Assembly (NCBI GenBank): GCA_024400395.1
Contig: JAKSMW010000002.1
Coordinates: 1-64,000, forward strand
DNA from: Bacteroidales bacterium
Lineage (GTDB): Bacteria > Bacteroidota > Bacteroidia > Bacteroidales > F082
Length of the DNA stretch: 64,000 nucleotides
Reading direction: 5' to 3'
Of this stretch, positions 43,774-52,369 are shown one piece after another. Made by a program: the position numbers and the translations under genes. How positions within the stretch are numbered: position 1 is the stretch's first letter; each line of letters begins with the position of its first letter. The notes beneath the pieces are model-generated. The model saw only the letters and a list, made by a program, of their open reading frames with translations, did not search any database and was not told the DNA's origin.

Positions 43774-45558
43774 ATGGAAGAAAAACGAATTTTTGACATT
43801 TTAATGACTTACCTTCAAAAGCACCCCGATCAGGATTGTGCACTTGCAAGAAAAGAGAACGGTGTTTGGAGGAAGTACAGCATTAAAGAATACGTTGATA
43901 TAACAAATACCTTAAGCCACGCTTTTATCAAATTAGGCATCAAGAAAGACGACAAAGTTGCCATCATCAGCGGAAACAGACCGGAATGGAACATGATTGA
44001 CATGGCCATCCAGCAAGTCGGGGCGATAACGGTGCCGATTTACCCCACATTGAGCAAGGAGGACTACCGCACAATCATAAACAACAGCGAAGCAAGATTC
44101 GTCATGGTTGAAGGTCTTGTCGTCCTCAACAAAATCGAGGAAATAAAAAGTGAGATCCCGTCCTTGGAGATGGTTTACACTTTTATAAAACGCAAAGAAG
44201 AATTTCCAATCTGGGACGACCTTATTAATTTAGGCAAAGAAAACATTGACCAAGAAGAACTTGAACGTCGCAAGGCTGATGTCAATCCAAACGACTGTGC
44301 CACAATCATTTACACAAGCGGGACGACAGGTACTCCGAAAGGCGTGATGCTTTCACATGCCAATATACTCGGACAAATCAAAGGGCTGCGCGACACGCCC
44401 TCAAAAGACTCGACACGTGCGTTCAGTTTCCTGCCATTATGCCACGCATACGAAAGGACTTTGGTTTACCTGTACCAATATTTGGGGATGTCGGTGTATT
44501 ACGCTGAAAGTTTGGCCACCATCGCCCAGGACATGAAGGAGATTCATCCCACGATGATGGCTTGTGTTCCAAGGCTTTTGGAGAAGATTTACACGAAGAT
44601 ACGTCAATCCGGGCAAAAAATGCACGGCCTTTCAAAGAGCATTTTCTATTGGTCGATGAGGCTTGCCGAAAAATACAAAATTGAAGGCCGCAGCTGGCTT
44701 TACAATTTAAAGCTCCACATCGCCGACAAGATGGTTTACAGCAAGATCCGCAAGAACCTCGGAGCCGAGCATTTCGACATCATCGTTTCCGGTGCGGCCA
44801 GCTTGCAGCCGAACATCTCCGCCTTCTTCTCTGCGATAAAGATGCCTGTTTACGAGGGTTACGGCATGACGGAATGCTCGCCTGTAATCGCGACAAGCTC
44901 CAACGTACCTCACGGCCGCGAAGCCGGTTTTGTAGGCCCCGCCCTTCCCGGCGTGGAAATAAAAATCAACGAGAGCGGCGAGATTCTCTGCCGAGGCACA
45001 AACATCATGTTAGGCTATTACAAAATGCCGGAGTTGACAGCCGAAGTCATTGATAATGAAGGTTGGTTTCACACCGGCGACCTCGGCATGATTACAGAAT
45101 ACGGGCAACTTAAGATTACCGGGCGCGTAAAAAACCTATTCAAGACCTCACTCGGGAAATACATCAACCCCGATGTCATCGAAAGTAAATTCTCCGAATC
45201 AGGGTTCTTTGAGAACATCGTGGTCTTTGGCGAGAACGAGAAATTTGCGGCGGCGTTGATAGTCCCGGATTTCACATTCCTGAAATCGTGGTGTCAGAAA
45301 CACAACATCATCTTCACGAATCCGTCAGAGATGCTCGACAAAAAGGAAGTCTCCGACCGTCTTGGCAAAGAAGTGAAAAAAATCAACAATTCCTTCGGAG
45401 ACACCGACAAAATCAAACGGTTCAAATTCATCTCTGATGAGTGGACGACAGCAAACGGCATCCTCACTCCTACTCTGAAAGTCAAGAGAGCCGTAATCCA
45501 GAAAAAATACCGTGAGATAATCGACAGGATGTTCCACGACGGAGCGGACAAGGACTAA
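43774..45558 (+). CDS. Long-chain acyl-CoA synthetase (AMP-forming)
   Basis: A 594-residue ANL-superfamily ligase that activates fatty acids to acyl-CoA through an acyl-AMP. The P-loop is TIIYTSGTTGTPKGVML (about residue 185); later motifs are YGMTECSP and GWFHTGDLG, with LKITGRVKNLFKTSLGKYI as the hinge and C-terminal domain entry. Length and domain order fit FadD-type enzymes, predicted cytoplasmic or membrane-associated. The last ~28 bp have a degenerate copy 70 bp downstream. Confidence 0.93.
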   Translation: MEEKRIFDILMTYLQKHPDQDCALARKENGVWRKYSIKEYVDITNTLSHAFIKLGIKKDDKVAIISGNRPEWNMIDMAIQQVGAITVPIYPTLSKEDYRTIINNSEARFVMVEGLVVLNKIEEIKSEIPSLEMVYTFIKRKEEFPIWDDLINLGKENIDQEELERRKADVNPNDCATIIYTSGTTGTPKGVMLSHANILGQIKGLRDTPSKDSTRAFSFLPLCHAYERTLVYLYQYLGMSVYYAESLATIAQDMKEIHPTMMACVPRLLEKIYTKIRQSGQKMHGLSKSIFYWSMRLAEKYKIEGRSWLYNLKLHIADKMVYSKIRKNLGAEHFDIIVSGAASLQPNISAFFSAIKMPVYEGYGMTECSPVIATSSNVPHGREAGFVGPALPGVEIKINESGEILCRGTNIMLGYYKMPELTAEVIDNEGWFHTGDLGMITEYGQLKITGRVKNLFKTSLGKYINPDVIESKFSESGFFENIVVFGENEKFAAALIVPDFTFLKSWCQKHNIIFTNPSEMLDKKEVSDRLGKEVKKINNSFGDTDKIKRFKFISDEWTTANGILTPTLKVKRAVIQKKYREIIDRMFHDGADKD

Positions 45559-45630
45559 GAAAGTTTCAAAGGTTTCATGGGTTTCAAAGGTTTCAAAGCA
45601 GGATGTTACGACGGAGCTGGCAAAGCATTA
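45559..45630. repeat. GTTTCAAAGG repeats and partial copy of the preceding gene end
   Basis: GTTTCAAAGG-like words repeat about four times. They are followed by a sequence at 45599-45625 that matches the 3' end of the acyl-CoA synthetase gene (AGGATGTT..ACGACGGAGC). This suggests a small duplication at the gene end. Confidence 0.6.
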
Positions 45631-45635
45631 TGAAA

Positions 45636-45668
45636 AAGGGCAGACATTCAAGTCCGCCCTTCCTCTTT
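45636..45668. terminator. Bidirectional terminator between convergent genes
   Basis: AAGGGCAGAC (45636-45645) pairs with GTCCGCCCTT (45652-45661), one mismatch, six-base loop. An A run precedes and CCTCTTTT follows, serving both convergent genes. Confidence 0.75.
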
Positions 45669-45686
45669 TATAATACCACACATTAA

Positions 45687-47351
45687 TTATAAAATCCGCA
45701 TTTCAACACGTCTGTTCAACGCGCGACCTTCTTCATTGTCGTTCGGAGCGACAGGACGGTTCTCGCCATAGCCTTTCGTCGAGATCCTATTTTCTTCTAT
45801 CTCCATTCCAACGAGAGCTTTCTTCACCGATTCAGCTCTTCGCAACGAAAGGTCGAGATTATGCTCCTTGCTTCCGCTATTGTCTGTAAAACCTGCGATT
45901 TCAACCTTAACATTTTGGTTTTCACTCAGATATGCTGCCACCGAAGCAATTTCTTTATAAGAAACAGAATCAAGGACATCGCTATCAAGCTCGAATTTGA
46001 TATTATGAAGAACGAAACGCTGTTCATCAGCAACGGTTTCCGGTGCGACTTCAGGATCAAGATTGAAAACGTAGATGTCGTAGCCACCGAAACCGTTTTC
46101 TCTTATTGAGGAAATGTAACCTGTTGTTCCATCGGTACTTACGGCGAAAGTCATCTCATCGCCTTCGGTATTAAGCGGGTATCCGAGGTTGACCGGCTCG
46201 CTCCACTCACCTTTCTCATTACGCCTGCTCATGAAAATGTCATAACCGCCCATTCCAGGAAAGCCATCAGAAGCGAAATACAAAGTCTTCCCGTCGGGAT
46301 GCAGGAACGGAGCCATCTCATTGCCCGTTGAATTGATATTGGTCAACGACTGCGGATTCGACCATTCGCCTTTAAAACATGTACTCACATAAATGTCGGT
46401 GCTTTCGTAAGTCCTTGAATATCTTGTGAAATAAAGTTCAGTTCCGTCAGGGCTGAGACATGGTTGTGACTCAACAGTTGAAGTGTTCACAACATTTCCG
46501 AGGTTGACAGGTTTTCCCCAATTCGTGTCTTCATACAATGACATGTAAATATCTCCCCTGCCTTTGCTGTCGAGCCAGTCGAAGCCGACAAAAAACATCT
46601 TTTTCTGGTCAGCCGAGATATTCACTGCACCAATCCTTTTGTTGTTGTTCCAGTCAAGGTCCATCGGGATCGCCGTGACATAATCCGAACCGACTATCGA
46701 AGAGTAATATACACCTTCGATTCTGTAGCCATTTTCATCTTTTTCCTGCAAACGGCGGGTGAAATAGATTCTTCCGCCATCAGGCGCAATCTGGTTGATA
46801 TATTCATCGCCGTCGGTGTTGACATTTTCACCAACATTAACAGGTTCAAAATCAACAGGATTGTTCACGGCGAAATTTCTGAATTCGGCGTTGGCAAGCA
46901 GTTTCCTTGCAATCTTAAGTTTTTCCTCTTTTTGATTATTCAGTTTTGAATACCATTTCAAGACCTTGATAGCATCTTCATAATCAGCACTTTCCATGTA
47001 TAGATTTGCCAAAACCACCGCATTCCAAGGGAAAGCTGTCGAATCGGCTGCAAGAGACCTCTCGTATGAATTGGCCGCCATTTTGATGTCATCGAGCGCA
47101 ATTCCTATTCCACCCCTGATTTGCAGGGCTTCTACAAAATCATTGTCGCAATTCAATGATTTCTCGATCAGTTTCAACGACTTTTCATAATCTTTCTTGA
47201 TATATGCGGACTTGCCTTTTTTATAAAGATTAATTGCCTTCTTTGATGTCGTGTGATAAGTCTGTCCGAATGTCATCTCCGGCGACATTATCAAGACGAA
47301 AAACAGCATTATCGGTAAAAATAATGCTGTGAAAATGCTATTTTTTCCCAT
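45687..47351 (-). CDS. OmpA-family protein with TPR and PD40 repeats (PorE-like)
   Basis: A 554-residue exported protein: signal peptide (to TFGQ, ~30), TPR-like repeats (~35-165), a PD40/WD40-like beta-propeller with repeated PDGxxxYFTR/ASD words (~175-420), and an OmpA C-terminal peptidoglycan-binding domain with VEIAGFTDNSGSKEHN and LSLRRAESVKKAL. This order matches PorE, which anchors the type IX secretion machinery to peptidoglycan, and fits the two type IX-sorted proteases in this window. But the protein lacks a lipobox cysteine, so it could be another member of the same OmpA group. It starts two bases after folD. Confidence 0.85.
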   Translation of the reverse strand: MGKNSIFTALFLPIMLFFVLIMSPEMTFGQTYHTTSKKAINLYKKGKSAYIKKDYEKSLKLIEKSLNCDNDFVEALQIRGGIGIALDDIKMAANSYERSLAADSTAFPWNAVVLANLYMESADYEDAIKVLKWYSKLNNQKEEKLKIARKLLANAEFRNFAVNNPVDFEPVNVGENVNTDGDEYINQIAPDGGRIYFTRRLQEKDENGYRIEGVYYSSIVGSDYVTAIPMDLDWNNNKRIGAVNISADQKKMFFVGFDWLDSKGRGDIYMSLYEDTNWGKPVNLGNVVNTSTVESQPCLSPDGTELYFTRYSRTYESTDIYVSTCFKGEWSNPQSLTNINSTGNEMAPFLHPDGKTLYFASDGFPGMGGYDIFMSRRNEKGEWSEPVNLGYPLNTEGDEMTFAVSTDGTTGYISSIRENGFGGYDIYVFNLDPEVAPETVADEQRFVLHNIKFELDSDVLDSVSYKEIASVAAYLSENQNVKVEIAGFTDNSGSKEHNLDLSLRRAESVKKALVGMEIEENRISTKGYGENRPVAPNDNEEGRALNRRVEMRIL

Positions 47352-47353
47352 AT

Positions 47354-48235
47354 TTATCTTCTTTTTCTTGCCTGCAAAGTGTTATAAAGCAATGAAACAA
47401 TTGTCATAGGGCCGACGCCGCCAGGAACCGGGGTGATTTTTGATGCGACTTTGCAAACTTCATCAAAATCAACGTCACCTTCTATGCGATAACCCTTTTC
47501 TTCTGTCTCATCCGGAATACGATGGATGCCGACGTCAATGACGACTGCCCCCGGCTTGACCATATCAGCCTTGAGGAACAGCGGTTTCCCGATTGCGACG
47601 ATGAGAATATCCGCCTGACGTGTCAACTCCTTGATATTCTGTGTTTTACTATGACACATCGTCACCGTCGCATCTGCGCCTTTTCTTGAAAGCATCACGC
47701 TGATTGGGGTTCCGACGATATTTGAGCGGCCGAGGACTACAACATGTTTGCCCGCAGTCTCGATGCCGGAGCGTTTCAGAAGCTCGACGATTCCTGATGG
47801 TGTCGCGGGGAGGAAGCATTCTTCTCCGAGCTGCATGAGGCCTATATTAACAGGTGTGAACCCGTCAACGTCTTTTTTGTAGCTGATGGAATGCACGACT
47901 TTTTTCTCGTCGATGTGTTTCGGCAGCGGAAGCTGGATGATGTAACCGTCGATTTCATCGTCTTTGTTGAGAAAATCGACTAAGTCGAGGACCTCCTTTT
48001 CCGTTGCTGCTTCAGGAAGTCTGTAAACAGATGAGGTGAAACCTACGGAGTGGCATGCTTTTTCTTTTGATGCCACGTATGTCTTGCTTGCGCCGTCGTC
48101 GCCGACGATGACCGCCGCAAGATGCGGGGCCGCTTGACCGTTGTCAATCATTTCTGCGACTTCCGCCGCTATTTCTTTTTTCATTGCATCGGCGATGGCT
48201 TTGCCGTCAATGATTTTGTCTTCTGATACTGTCAT
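47354..48235 (-). CDS. folD: Methylenetetrahydrofolate dehydrogenase/cyclohydrolase
   Basis: A 293-residue bifunctional enzyme interconverting 5,10-methylene-, methenyl- and 10-formyl-tetrahydrofolate. Visible motifs are YVASKEKACHSVGF, with the catalytic lysine; QLPLPKHI; KDVDGF; the NADP-binding GRSNIVGTPISVML; and the C-terminal PGGVGPMTI. The length is typical. It lies between ffh and the OmpA-family gene on one strand. Confidence 0.96.
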   Translation of the reverse strand: MTVSEDKIIDGKAIADAMKKEIAAEVAEMIDNGQAAPHLAAVIVGDDGASKTYVASKEKACHSVGFTSSVYRLPEAATEKEVLDLVDFLNKDDEIDGYIIQLPLPKHIDEKKVVHSISYKKDVDGFTPVNIGLMQLGEECFLPATPSGIVELLKRSGIETAGKHVVVLGRSNIVGTPISVMLSRKGADATVTMCHSKTQNIKELTRQADILIVAIGKPLFLKADMVKPGAVVIDVGIHRIPDETEEKGYRIEGDVDFDEVCKVASKITPVPGGVGPMTIVSLLYNTLQARKRR

Positions 48236-48255
48236 ATCTTTTTATCTTTAAACAC

Positions 48256-49596
48256 TTATCTTTTCTGGTTGCGTTTCGCTTGTTGCATCATCTGCATCAT
48301 CTTCTTTGCGCCGCCAGTCGTCATCATTCTCATCATTTTTGATGTCTCGTCAAACTGTTTGATAAGACGGTTGACTTCGTTGATGTCGTTGCCCGAACCG
48401 GCAGCTATTCTTCTCTTTCTGCTTCCGTTGATGATTTTCGGGTTTTCTCTCTCTTCCGGGGTCATTGAGCCGATGATGGCTTCGATGCTCTTGAAAGCGT
48501 CATCATCGATGTCTTCATCTTTGATTTTGTTCATTCCGGGAATCATCCCGGCGAGGTCTTTGAGGCTGCCCATCTTCTTGATCTGCTGGATTTGTTTCAG
48601 GAAGTCGTTGAAATTGAACTCATTTTTCACGAGTTTCCTCTTGAGTTTCTCGGCTTCTTCAGCGTCAAACTGTTCCTGTGCGCGTTCGACGAGAGAAACG
48701 ATGTCGCCCATGCCGAGGATACGGTCGGCCATACGTTTCGGGTAGAAGATGTCGAGTGCGTCCATTTTCTCGCCGAGGCCGACGAATTTTATCGGTTTCT
48801 CGACGACGGTGCGTATTGTCAACGCCGCGCCGCCGCGTGTGTCGCCGTCGAGTTTTGTAAGCACGACGCCATCGAAATCGAGTCTGTCGTTGAAAGCCTT
48901 GGCCGTGTTCACGGCATCCTGACCTGTCATCGCATCAACGACGAACAAGGTCTCCTGCGGTTTCACGGTGTTCTTGACGTTCTCAATCTCGTTCATCATT
49001 TCCTCATCGACGGCCAAACGTCCGGCGGTATCGATGATGACAACGTTCTTCCCGTCTTTCTTCGCTTTCTCTATTGCGTGCTGCGCTATTTGAACCGGAT
49101 TCTTGTTTTCCTCCTCGGAATAAACTTCAACGCCGACTTGTTCACCCAAGACCTTCAACTGGTTTATGGCGGCGGGACGATATACGTCACCGGCGACGAG
49201 CACCACGCTCTTTCCCTTCTTGGTTTTCAAGTAGTTGGCAAGTTTAGCCGAGAACGTCGTCTTACCGGAACCCTGAAGACCGGCTATCAAAATAACCGTC
49301 GGATTGCCTTTAAGATTCAGTTCCGAGTGTTCACCGCCCATCAATTCGGCGAGCTCATCGTGAACGATTTTCACCATCAGCTGTCCTGGAGAAACGGAGG
49401 TCAGAATCTTCTGGCCGAGAGCTTTCTCCTTGATTGTGTTTGTGACATCTTTTGCGATCTTGAAACTGACATCAGCCTCGAGCAAAGCCTTTCTAACTTC
49501 CTTAAGTGTCTCTGCCACATTGATTTCCGTAATGTAGCCATGACCTTTTAATATCTTGAACGAACGTTCTAATTTTTCACTTAATCCCTCGAACAT
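48256..49596 (-). CDS. ffh: Signal recognition particle GTPase Ffh
   Basis: A 446-residue SRP54 homologue that targets nascent membrane proteins to FtsY/Sec. The N domain is followed by the G domain: G1 GLQGSGKTT, DTAGRL, TKLDGDTRGG. The M domain shows GMGDIVSLVERA and a methionine-rich end (MMRMMTTGGAKKMMQMM). The start ATG at 49596 follows a minus-strand promoter box at 49638-49645. Likely first gene of a ffh-folD-ompA unit. Confidence 0.97.
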   Translation of the reverse strand: MFEGLSEKLERSFKILKGHGYITEINVAETLKEVRKALLEADVSFKIAKDVTNTIKEKALGQKILTSVSPGQLMVKIVHDELAELMGGEHSELNLKGNPTVILIAGLQGSGKTTFSAKLANYLKTKKGKSVVLVAGDVYRPAAINQLKVLGEQVGVEVYSEEENKNPVQIAQHAIEKAKKDGKNVVIIDTAGRLAVDEEMMNEIENVKNTVKPQETLFVVDAMTGQDAVNTAKAFNDRLDFDGVVLTKLDGDTRGGAALTIRTVVEKPIKFVGLGEKMDALDIFYPKRMADRILGMGDIVSLVERAQEQFDAEEAEKLKRKLVKNEFNFNDFLKQIQQIKKMGSLKDLAGMIPGMNKIKDEDIDDDAFKSIEAIIGSMTPEERENPKIINGSRKRRIAAGSGNDINEVNRLIKQFDETSKMMRMMTTGGAKKMMQMMQQAKRNQKR

Positions 49597-49637
49597 GTTG
49601 TATTTCTATTTTCTATTTCTCAAAAATTTATCGCTTG

Positions 49638-49645
49638 CAAAAATA
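49638..49645 (-). promoter_or_regulatory. -7 box for ffh
   Basis: TATTTTTG on the minus strand, 41 bp before the ffh ATG. Confidence 0.6.
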
Positions 49646-49687
49646 AGATTTTTTTCGTTATTATTTTACTTAATTTGCATTTCTAAT

Positions 49688-51559
49688 TTAATAATTGCAG
49701 AACAATTCAAAATGGCGTTGCATATACGCCTGGCCTTGTTCGACAATGCTGTCCCTGACTTCATTTGGAAGCGTAACCTTTGTCGGTCCGTACATATTTG
49801 AATAAATGAAGCTGCCCTCGTTTGTCTTCCATCCGAAACCGCCGCCGAGTTCGAAGAACGCAAACGGGCGATAGCAGCAGTTGAACACGTCCTTGCTCCA
49901 GATGAACTGTTCGTGTTTTATTCCGAACTGTGCGAGCATTGTCGCCGGAATATCGAGGCTGCTGCAAATCTTGTCGAAAGTGGTCCCGCGCAATGAATCC
50001 TGCAACGGCTCTCCCGTAATAAGCAACGGAATCTGATGATATTCAAACGATTCCAACGGATAGTTCTTTTCGGTTTCATGGCTGTGGTCGGCGACGAAGA
50101 TGAATATCGTGTTCTCATACCACGGTTCATTCTTGGCCGCGTCCATGAACAGTTTCAAGGCGAAATCTGCGTAATGCGCACTGTTCATGTAATCCGGTTC
50201 GAGTTTGAGCCAGTCGAGTTTCTCAAGCACCTTCGGATAATCGTAAGGCGAGTGGCTGCTCTGTGTGAAGACCGTCGTGAAAAACGGCTCAGGCTGGTCT
50301 TTCACTTGTTTAGCCACCCACGGAAGCATGTCGGTGTCATGATAGCCCAACTTGCCGGAATGGAAACCGGCATCAACGTCTTTATGGTCAACAATCTTAT
50401 CAAACTCGTTGTATCGCAGATATGAAAGAATGTTCGCGTAATTCAGTTCGCCTCCGTAGTAATAGCTTGTGTAATAACCCATTGAGTCAATCGGGGTGAG
50501 CAGCGAAGGCACCGCGTAATACTTTTCGGGATGGTTGGTGATTGTCGTCAGCGGGATGCCTGGCAGTCCGCCGAAAATATTAGCCTGCGCCTGCTCCGAG
50601 CGGTTCGCACTCGCGTAAATATTGGTGAACAGCAGACCTTCTTTTTCCATCTCATGGAAATTCGGCGTCACACTCGGATCGCCGCCAAGCGACTCAACCA
50701 AATCCGCCGACCAACTCTCGAGAAGAACTATCATAATGTTCGGCTTCTCAATCTTTGAGATATGGTAAACCGTTGAGTCGCAATCGACTTGATGAGTTTT
50801 ATTCGTTATCTCCTCCGCTTTTTCAGACGACATGTAACTGAAATTGTTCTTCTCATTCATCTGATGCACATTGGTCATATTTTCGAGCAGGTTATACGCC
50901 GGATTGACCGAAATGACGTTGGCCAACTTGTAATTGCTGAAATATCCCGAACTTGTAGATATCGGAATGGCGTTGAAGCCGCCTCTCATTCCAAGGAACA
51001 ACAATCCCAAAATCAGAATTATAGCAACAGGATACTGGATAAACGGCGGTTTGCGCTGGTCGTCAAGTTTGTCGGTAGGCTCCACCCATTTGTAATACCA
51101 CCAGCAGAACAGGATCGTGAATGCGCCCCACGATGTAAGCAGCCTCACGGTCTGGCTTGTCGATGCCGTCCTGATTACTTCATCAGGATGTTTAAGATAC
51201 AGCAAAGCCTTGTAATTCAATTTGGTACGCCATTCACCATATATTCCGACCTCACCCATCACAATCAAGACATAGACAGCGATGATGATGTAGAAATACC
51301 ATCTCATCCATTTGAAATTCGTTTTGTCATTCACACAAATCCCGATGAACATTGCGATAGCAGGCAGAACCATCATGTAAGAAGCCGTCGCCACGTCAAT
51401 CGGAATACATTTCACGAAGCATTTCAGCACTTCTGTCAAAGGAACCTTTTCAACGAGAATGAGATCCCAATAGTAAAATGCGAAGATCAACCTCATTGAT
51501 TCAAACAGCACCAAAAAGAAAATCAACACTTTAAGCAGTGTCACAATGTATTTTTTCAT
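49688..51559 (-). CDS. LTA-synthase-like sulfatase family membrane protein
   Basis: A 623-residue protein with about five N-terminal membrane helices (1-~200) and a periplasmic alkaline-phosphatase/sulfatase-fold domain. Motifs are IVLLESWSADLVESLGG (the metal-binding acid region), SANRSEQAQ (expected nucleophile Ser/Thr region) and FIFVADHSHE. Family members transfer phosphoglycerol or phosphoethanolamine groups to glycolipids or glycans; in a Gram-negative organism an LPS or glycan modification is likely. The start at 51559 is chosen by the promoter box 51575-51582; a longer frame to 51622 crosses it. A second, more divergent member lies at 58305. Confidence 0.88.
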   Translation of the reverse strand: MKKYIVTLLKVLIFFLVLFESMRLIFAFYYWDLILVEKVPLTEVLKCFVKCIPIDVATASYMMVLPAIAMFIGICVNDKTNFKWMRWYFYIIIAVYVLIVMGEVGIYGEWRTKLNYKALLYLKHPDEVIRTASTSQTVRLLTSWGAFTILFCWWYYKWVEPTDKLDDQRKPPFIQYPVAIILILGLLFLGMRGGFNAIPISTSSGYFSNYKLANVISVNPAYNLLENMTNVHQMNEKNNFSYMSSEKAEEITNKTHQVDCDSTVYHISKIEKPNIMIVLLESWSADLVESLGGDPSVTPNFHEMEKEGLLFTNIYASANRSEQAQANIFGGLPGIPLTTITNHPEKYYAVPSLLTPIDSMGYYTSYYYGGELNYANILSYLRYNEFDKIVDHKDVDAGFHSGKLGYHDTDMLPWVAKQVKDQPEPFFTTVFTQSSHSPYDYPKVLEKLDWLKLEPDYMNSAHYADFALKLFMDAAKNEPWYENTIFIFVADHSHETEKNYPLESFEYHQIPLLITGEPLQDSLRGTTFDKICSSLDIPATMLAQFGIKHEQFIWSKDVFNCCYRPFAFFELGGGFGWKTNEGSFIYSNMYGPTKVTLPNEVRDSIVEQGQAYMQRHFELFCNY

Positions 51560-51574
51560 CGCAGTAAATTTTCG

Positions 51575-51582
51575 CAAAATTA
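51575..51582 (-). promoter_or_regulatory. -7 box for sulfatase gene
   Basis: TAATTTTG on the minus strand, 16 bp before the ATG; part of a compact divergent promoter with the YggS gene. Confidence 0.6.
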
Positions 51583-51595
51583 ATATTTTTTTTAT

Positions 51596-51603
51596 TACTT
51601 TTG
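51596..51603 (+). promoter_or_regulatory. -7 box for YggS gene
   Basis: TACTTTTG, 24 bp before the ATG at 51627. Confidence 0.6.
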
Positions 51604-51626
51604 CACAAAATAAAAAAATCAAAAAA

Positions 51627-52298
51627 ATGGTCAGAGAAAATCTTGAAACAGTAAGAAAAACAATACCTTACGGGGTTTTATTGGTTGCAGTATCGAAGAC
51701 AAAACCAGTGGAGGCGTTGCAGGAGGCTTACGATGCCGGACAGCGCGTTTTCGGCGAAAACCACGCCCTCGAAATGCGCGACAAACACGAAGTTCTGCCT
51801 AAAGACATCGACTGGCATTTCATCGGGCATTTACAGACAAACAAGATAAAATATATCGTTCCTTTCGTCAAACTGATTCATTCTATCGACACCGAGAATC
51901 TTTTGCAAGCTGTTAATAAAGAAGCCGTTAAGCATGACCGTATCGTTGACTGCCTGCTTCAGTTCCACATTGCGGAGGAAGAGACGAAGTTCGGCCTGAA
52001 CCTCGAAGAAGCCGAAGGAATCCTCAATTCAGACGCTTTCAAGGCGATGAAAAACGTCCGCATCTGCGGCGTGATGGGAATGGCCACCAACACCGACGAT
52101 GAAATCCAAATCCGCAAAGAGTTTCATCATCTCAAAGATATTTTCGGAACATTAAAAACAAAGTATTTCACTGATTGTGAATATTTTAAAGAGATTTCAA
52201 TGGGGATGTCGGACGATTATCCGATTGCAATCGAGGAAGGTGCGACGATGGTGAGGGTCGGGAGCAGGATTTTCGGGGCGAGAAACTATAATGTTTAG
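51627..52298 (+). CDS. YggS family PLP-binding homeostasis protein
   Basis: A 223-residue protein of the YggS/PROSC family, which carries PLP on a fold-III barrel and maintains vitamin B6 and amino-acid balance. LLVAVSKTKP contains the PLP lysine (K24); later motifs are GENHALEM, WHFIGHLQTNK and MGMSDDYPIAIEEG, then VRVGSRIFG. An in-frame ATG upstream at 51546 lies before the promoter box. Confidence 0.95.
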   Translation: MVRENLETVRKTIPYGVLLVAVSKTKPVEALQEAYDAGQRVFGENHALEMRDKHEVLPKDIDWHFIGHLQTNKIKYIVPFVKLIHSIDTENLLQAVNKEAVKHDRIVDCLLQFHIAEEETKFGLNLEEAEGILNSDAFKAMKNVRICGVMGMATNTDDEIQIRKEFHHLKDIFGTLKTKYFTDCEYFKEISMGMSDDYPIAIEEGATMVRVGSRIFGARNYNV

Positions 52299-52326
52299 GG
52301 AGAAGGAAAACGGGAAACGGGAGACG

Positions 52327-52365
52327 AAGAGAGAGAAAACGATTTCCCACCGATTTCTCTCTCTT
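52327..52365. terminator. Hairpin between convergent genes
   Basis: AAGAGAGAGAAA (52327-52338) pairs perfectly with TTTCTCTCTCTT (52354-52365). It lies between the YggS gene and the convergent lipoprotein gene and probably serves both. Confidence 0.65.
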
Positions 52366-52369
52366 GTTG

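Noticed and set aside
48592-49551. A 319-codon ORF opposite ffh.
   Set aside because: Shadow frame of ffh; no family features.
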